NCBI GenBank assembly: GCA_021372715.1
Contig: JAJFTX010000076.1
Location: 1-9,945 of the forward strand
Reading direction: 5' to 3'
DNA length: 9,945 nt
DNA from: Methanobacterium sp.
Lineage (GTDB): Archaea > Methanobacteriota > Methanobacteria > Methanobacteriales > Methanobacteriaceae
Shown: in pieces, positions 9,010 to 9,945 of the stretch
Layout: every line of letters begins with the position of its first letter
Position numbering within the stretch: the stretch's first letter is position 1
Translations under genes and position numbers: made by a program
Notes under the pieces: generated by a model
Seen by the model: the letters and a program-made list of their open reading frames with translations, nothing else
Database searches by the model: none
What the model was told of the DNA's origin: nothing

Positions 9010-9213
9010 CCGTAAATTTTTTTACTCTTAAAAAAATTATATTCTGCGATTACTACACCGTTCAATCTTCTTACTTCGAACTTCTATGGTAGTAAAAATT
9101 AAAACTCTTTTATTCAGATGCGGCTTAATGAAGTTCCACTAAGAAATGTCATCCTTTTATTGATTCACATTTCAAATTGTCTTTATTTTCCTATTTAATC
9201 TTCCAATAATTTG

Positions 9214-9248
9214 AATTTATCTTTTTTTATGGTAATTTATCTTTTTTT
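9214..9248. repeat. Short direct repeat, two copies of AATTTATCTTTTTTT
   Basis: Two exact 15-base copies start at 9214 and 9234, separated by ATGGT. Such low-complexity T-rich repeats can come from slippage and can act as archaeal transcription terminators on the plus strand. Confidence 0.6.
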
Positions 9249-9330
9249 TATATTTTTTAAATGATTATTTAATTCATGTGTTGATTAATAAATCTGGATA
9301 AAGGTTGAGACTTTCCATAAGCAAAAGAAC

Positions 9331-9338
9331 ATATAAAA
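9331..9338 (+). promoter_or_regulatory. TATA box of the MFS transporter gene
   Basis: ATATAAAA is preceded by the purine-rich AAAAGAAC, which fits a BRE. A start about 25 bases downstream, near 9360, gives a leader of about 40 bases with AGGTG at 9387-9391, 8 bases before the ATG. Confidence 0.5.
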
Positions 9339-9399
9339 AAAATCACCAATAATAATAAAAATTCCGATAAAATTTTTTTAACATGCAGGTGCTTAATCT

Positions 9400-9945
9400 A
9401 TGGATAACAAAGAACTAAAAAAAGATTTGTTAATAGTGGGAATTTTAGTATCTTTTCTTACACCATTTGTTAGATCATCCATTAATCTGGCAATACCTGT
9501 TTTAGCGGGTGAATTTGATTTATCCGCTGTATATTTAACCTGGATATCAACAATTTATTTATTAGTTAATGCCATACTCTACATTCCATTCGGTAGAATT
9601 GGGGATATATATGGGCGGAAACGAATCTTTCAATATGGTTTAATCATTTTTACATTTAGCTCATTTATATCTGCTTTTTCCACATCTGGAGAAATGTTCC
9701 TCTTTTTCAGGATTTTTCAAGCCATAGGAAACGCAATGATATTTGCCAATTTAAATGCCATGATATCATCAGCCTTTCCCGTGAATGAAAGAGGTAAAGC
9801 CTTTGGATTAACATCAATGAGTGTTTTTGTTGGATTAATATTAGGACCCATACTGGGAGGGGTTATCACTGAAATCGTGGGGTGGAGAACCTTATTTTAT
9901 TTGGATACAGTTATTGGGATAATTGCTGCCTATGCCATCACCCGG
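9400..9945 (+). CDS. MFS exporter, DHA2 (EmrB/QacA-like) family, N-terminal part
   Basis: The 182 codons to the window edge are open from ATG 9400, and the gene continues beyond. Several hydrophobic helices alternate with short loops. The cytoplasmic loop after helix 2 has motif A as GRIGDIYGRKR, and helix 5 has the antiporter motif C as LGPILGGVITEIVGWR, typical of the 14-helix drug:proton antiporters. In helix 1 the family often has an Asp (as in LDxTIVNVALP); here it is FVRSSINLAIPVLAGEF, with Arg and no acid. The product is expected to be an inner-membrane exporter of small hydrophobic compounds or drugs, but the substrate cannot be read from this part. It is divergent from the ABC1 kinase gene across about 440 bases. 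With AGGTG 8 bases ahead the start is well supported. Confidence 0.9.
   Translation, partial: MDNKELKKDLLIVGILVSFLTPFVRSSINLAIPVLAGEFDLSAVYLTWISTIYLLVNAILYIPFGRIGDIYGRKRIFQYGLIIFTFSSFISAFSTSGEMFLFFRIFQAIGNAMIFANLNAMISSAFPVNERGKAFGLTSMSVFVGLILGPILGGVITEIVGWRTLFYLDTVIGIIAAYAITR

Larger units (their letters stand above)
9010..9399. other. Divergent intergenic region with repeats and the MFS promoter
   Basis: No gene was found here. It holds an inverted repeat at 9050-9095 (TTACTAC / GTAGTAA arms with an inner GTTC / GAAC pair), a direct repeat of AATTTATCTTTTTTT at 9214-9228 and 9234-9248 (period 20), and the promoter of the transporter. The T-runs in the direct repeat could act as a terminator for an undetected short transcript from about 9060 onwards, but nothing else supports one. 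Confidence 0.4.

Noticed and set aside
9214..9248. CRISPR or satellite array
   Set aside because: There are only two short T-rich copies, with a 5-base spacer; slippage explains them.

Overview
The window looks like a chromosomal segment of a hydrogenotrophic methanogen, most likely Methanobacterium or a close relative in Methanobacteriales. The case rests on very AT-rich DNA, archaeal TATA boxes about 25 bases before the inferred transcription starts, GGTGA/GGAG-type ribosome binding sites, a cytoplasmic multi-PAS sensor kinase of the HisKA_2 type, and a Fur-family protein without metal ligands. The genus is inferred from style; no marker gene or rRNA is present.

Layout. (1) 15-615: a small Fur/PerR-like repressor on the minus strand, divergent from katG, with a perfect 23-bp palindrome between them that overlaps a TATA box. 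(2) 616-2787: katG, a full-length catalase-peroxidase, clearly GC-richer than its surroundings and probably acquired by transfer. (3) 2967-3659, minus: a metallo-beta-lactamase-fold hydrolase convergent with katG. (4) 4019-4400: a DUF1801 gene broken near its 3' end by one extra base. (5) 4606-7287: an orphan PAS-PAS-PAS-PAS-GAF-HisKA_2-HATPase sensor kinase. (6) 7327-8958, minus: an ABC1/UbiB-family atypical kinase with two C-terminal membrane helices. (7) 9400 to the window end: the N-terminal third or so of a DHA2-type (14-TM) MFS exporter.

How they fit together. The clearest unit is the divergent regulator/katG pair, which reads as a peroxide-defence module: a GC-rich heme enzyme placed beside an AT-rich, apparently native Fur-like repressor. 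The repressor has no cysteines and has lost the zinc and regulatory-metal ligands of PerR, so how it senses oxidants (if it does) is open. The other genes appear to be separate transcription units, each with its own TATA box, and nothing in the sequence ties them to the peroxide module.

Start codons. In four genes (katG, the hydrolase, the sensor kinase, the ABC1 kinase) the longest open frame begins in or upstream of the ribosome binding site. The start that is correctly spaced from the site lies a few codons downstream and is the one given here. No tRNA, rRNA, CRISPR array, insertion sequence or phage gene was seen.
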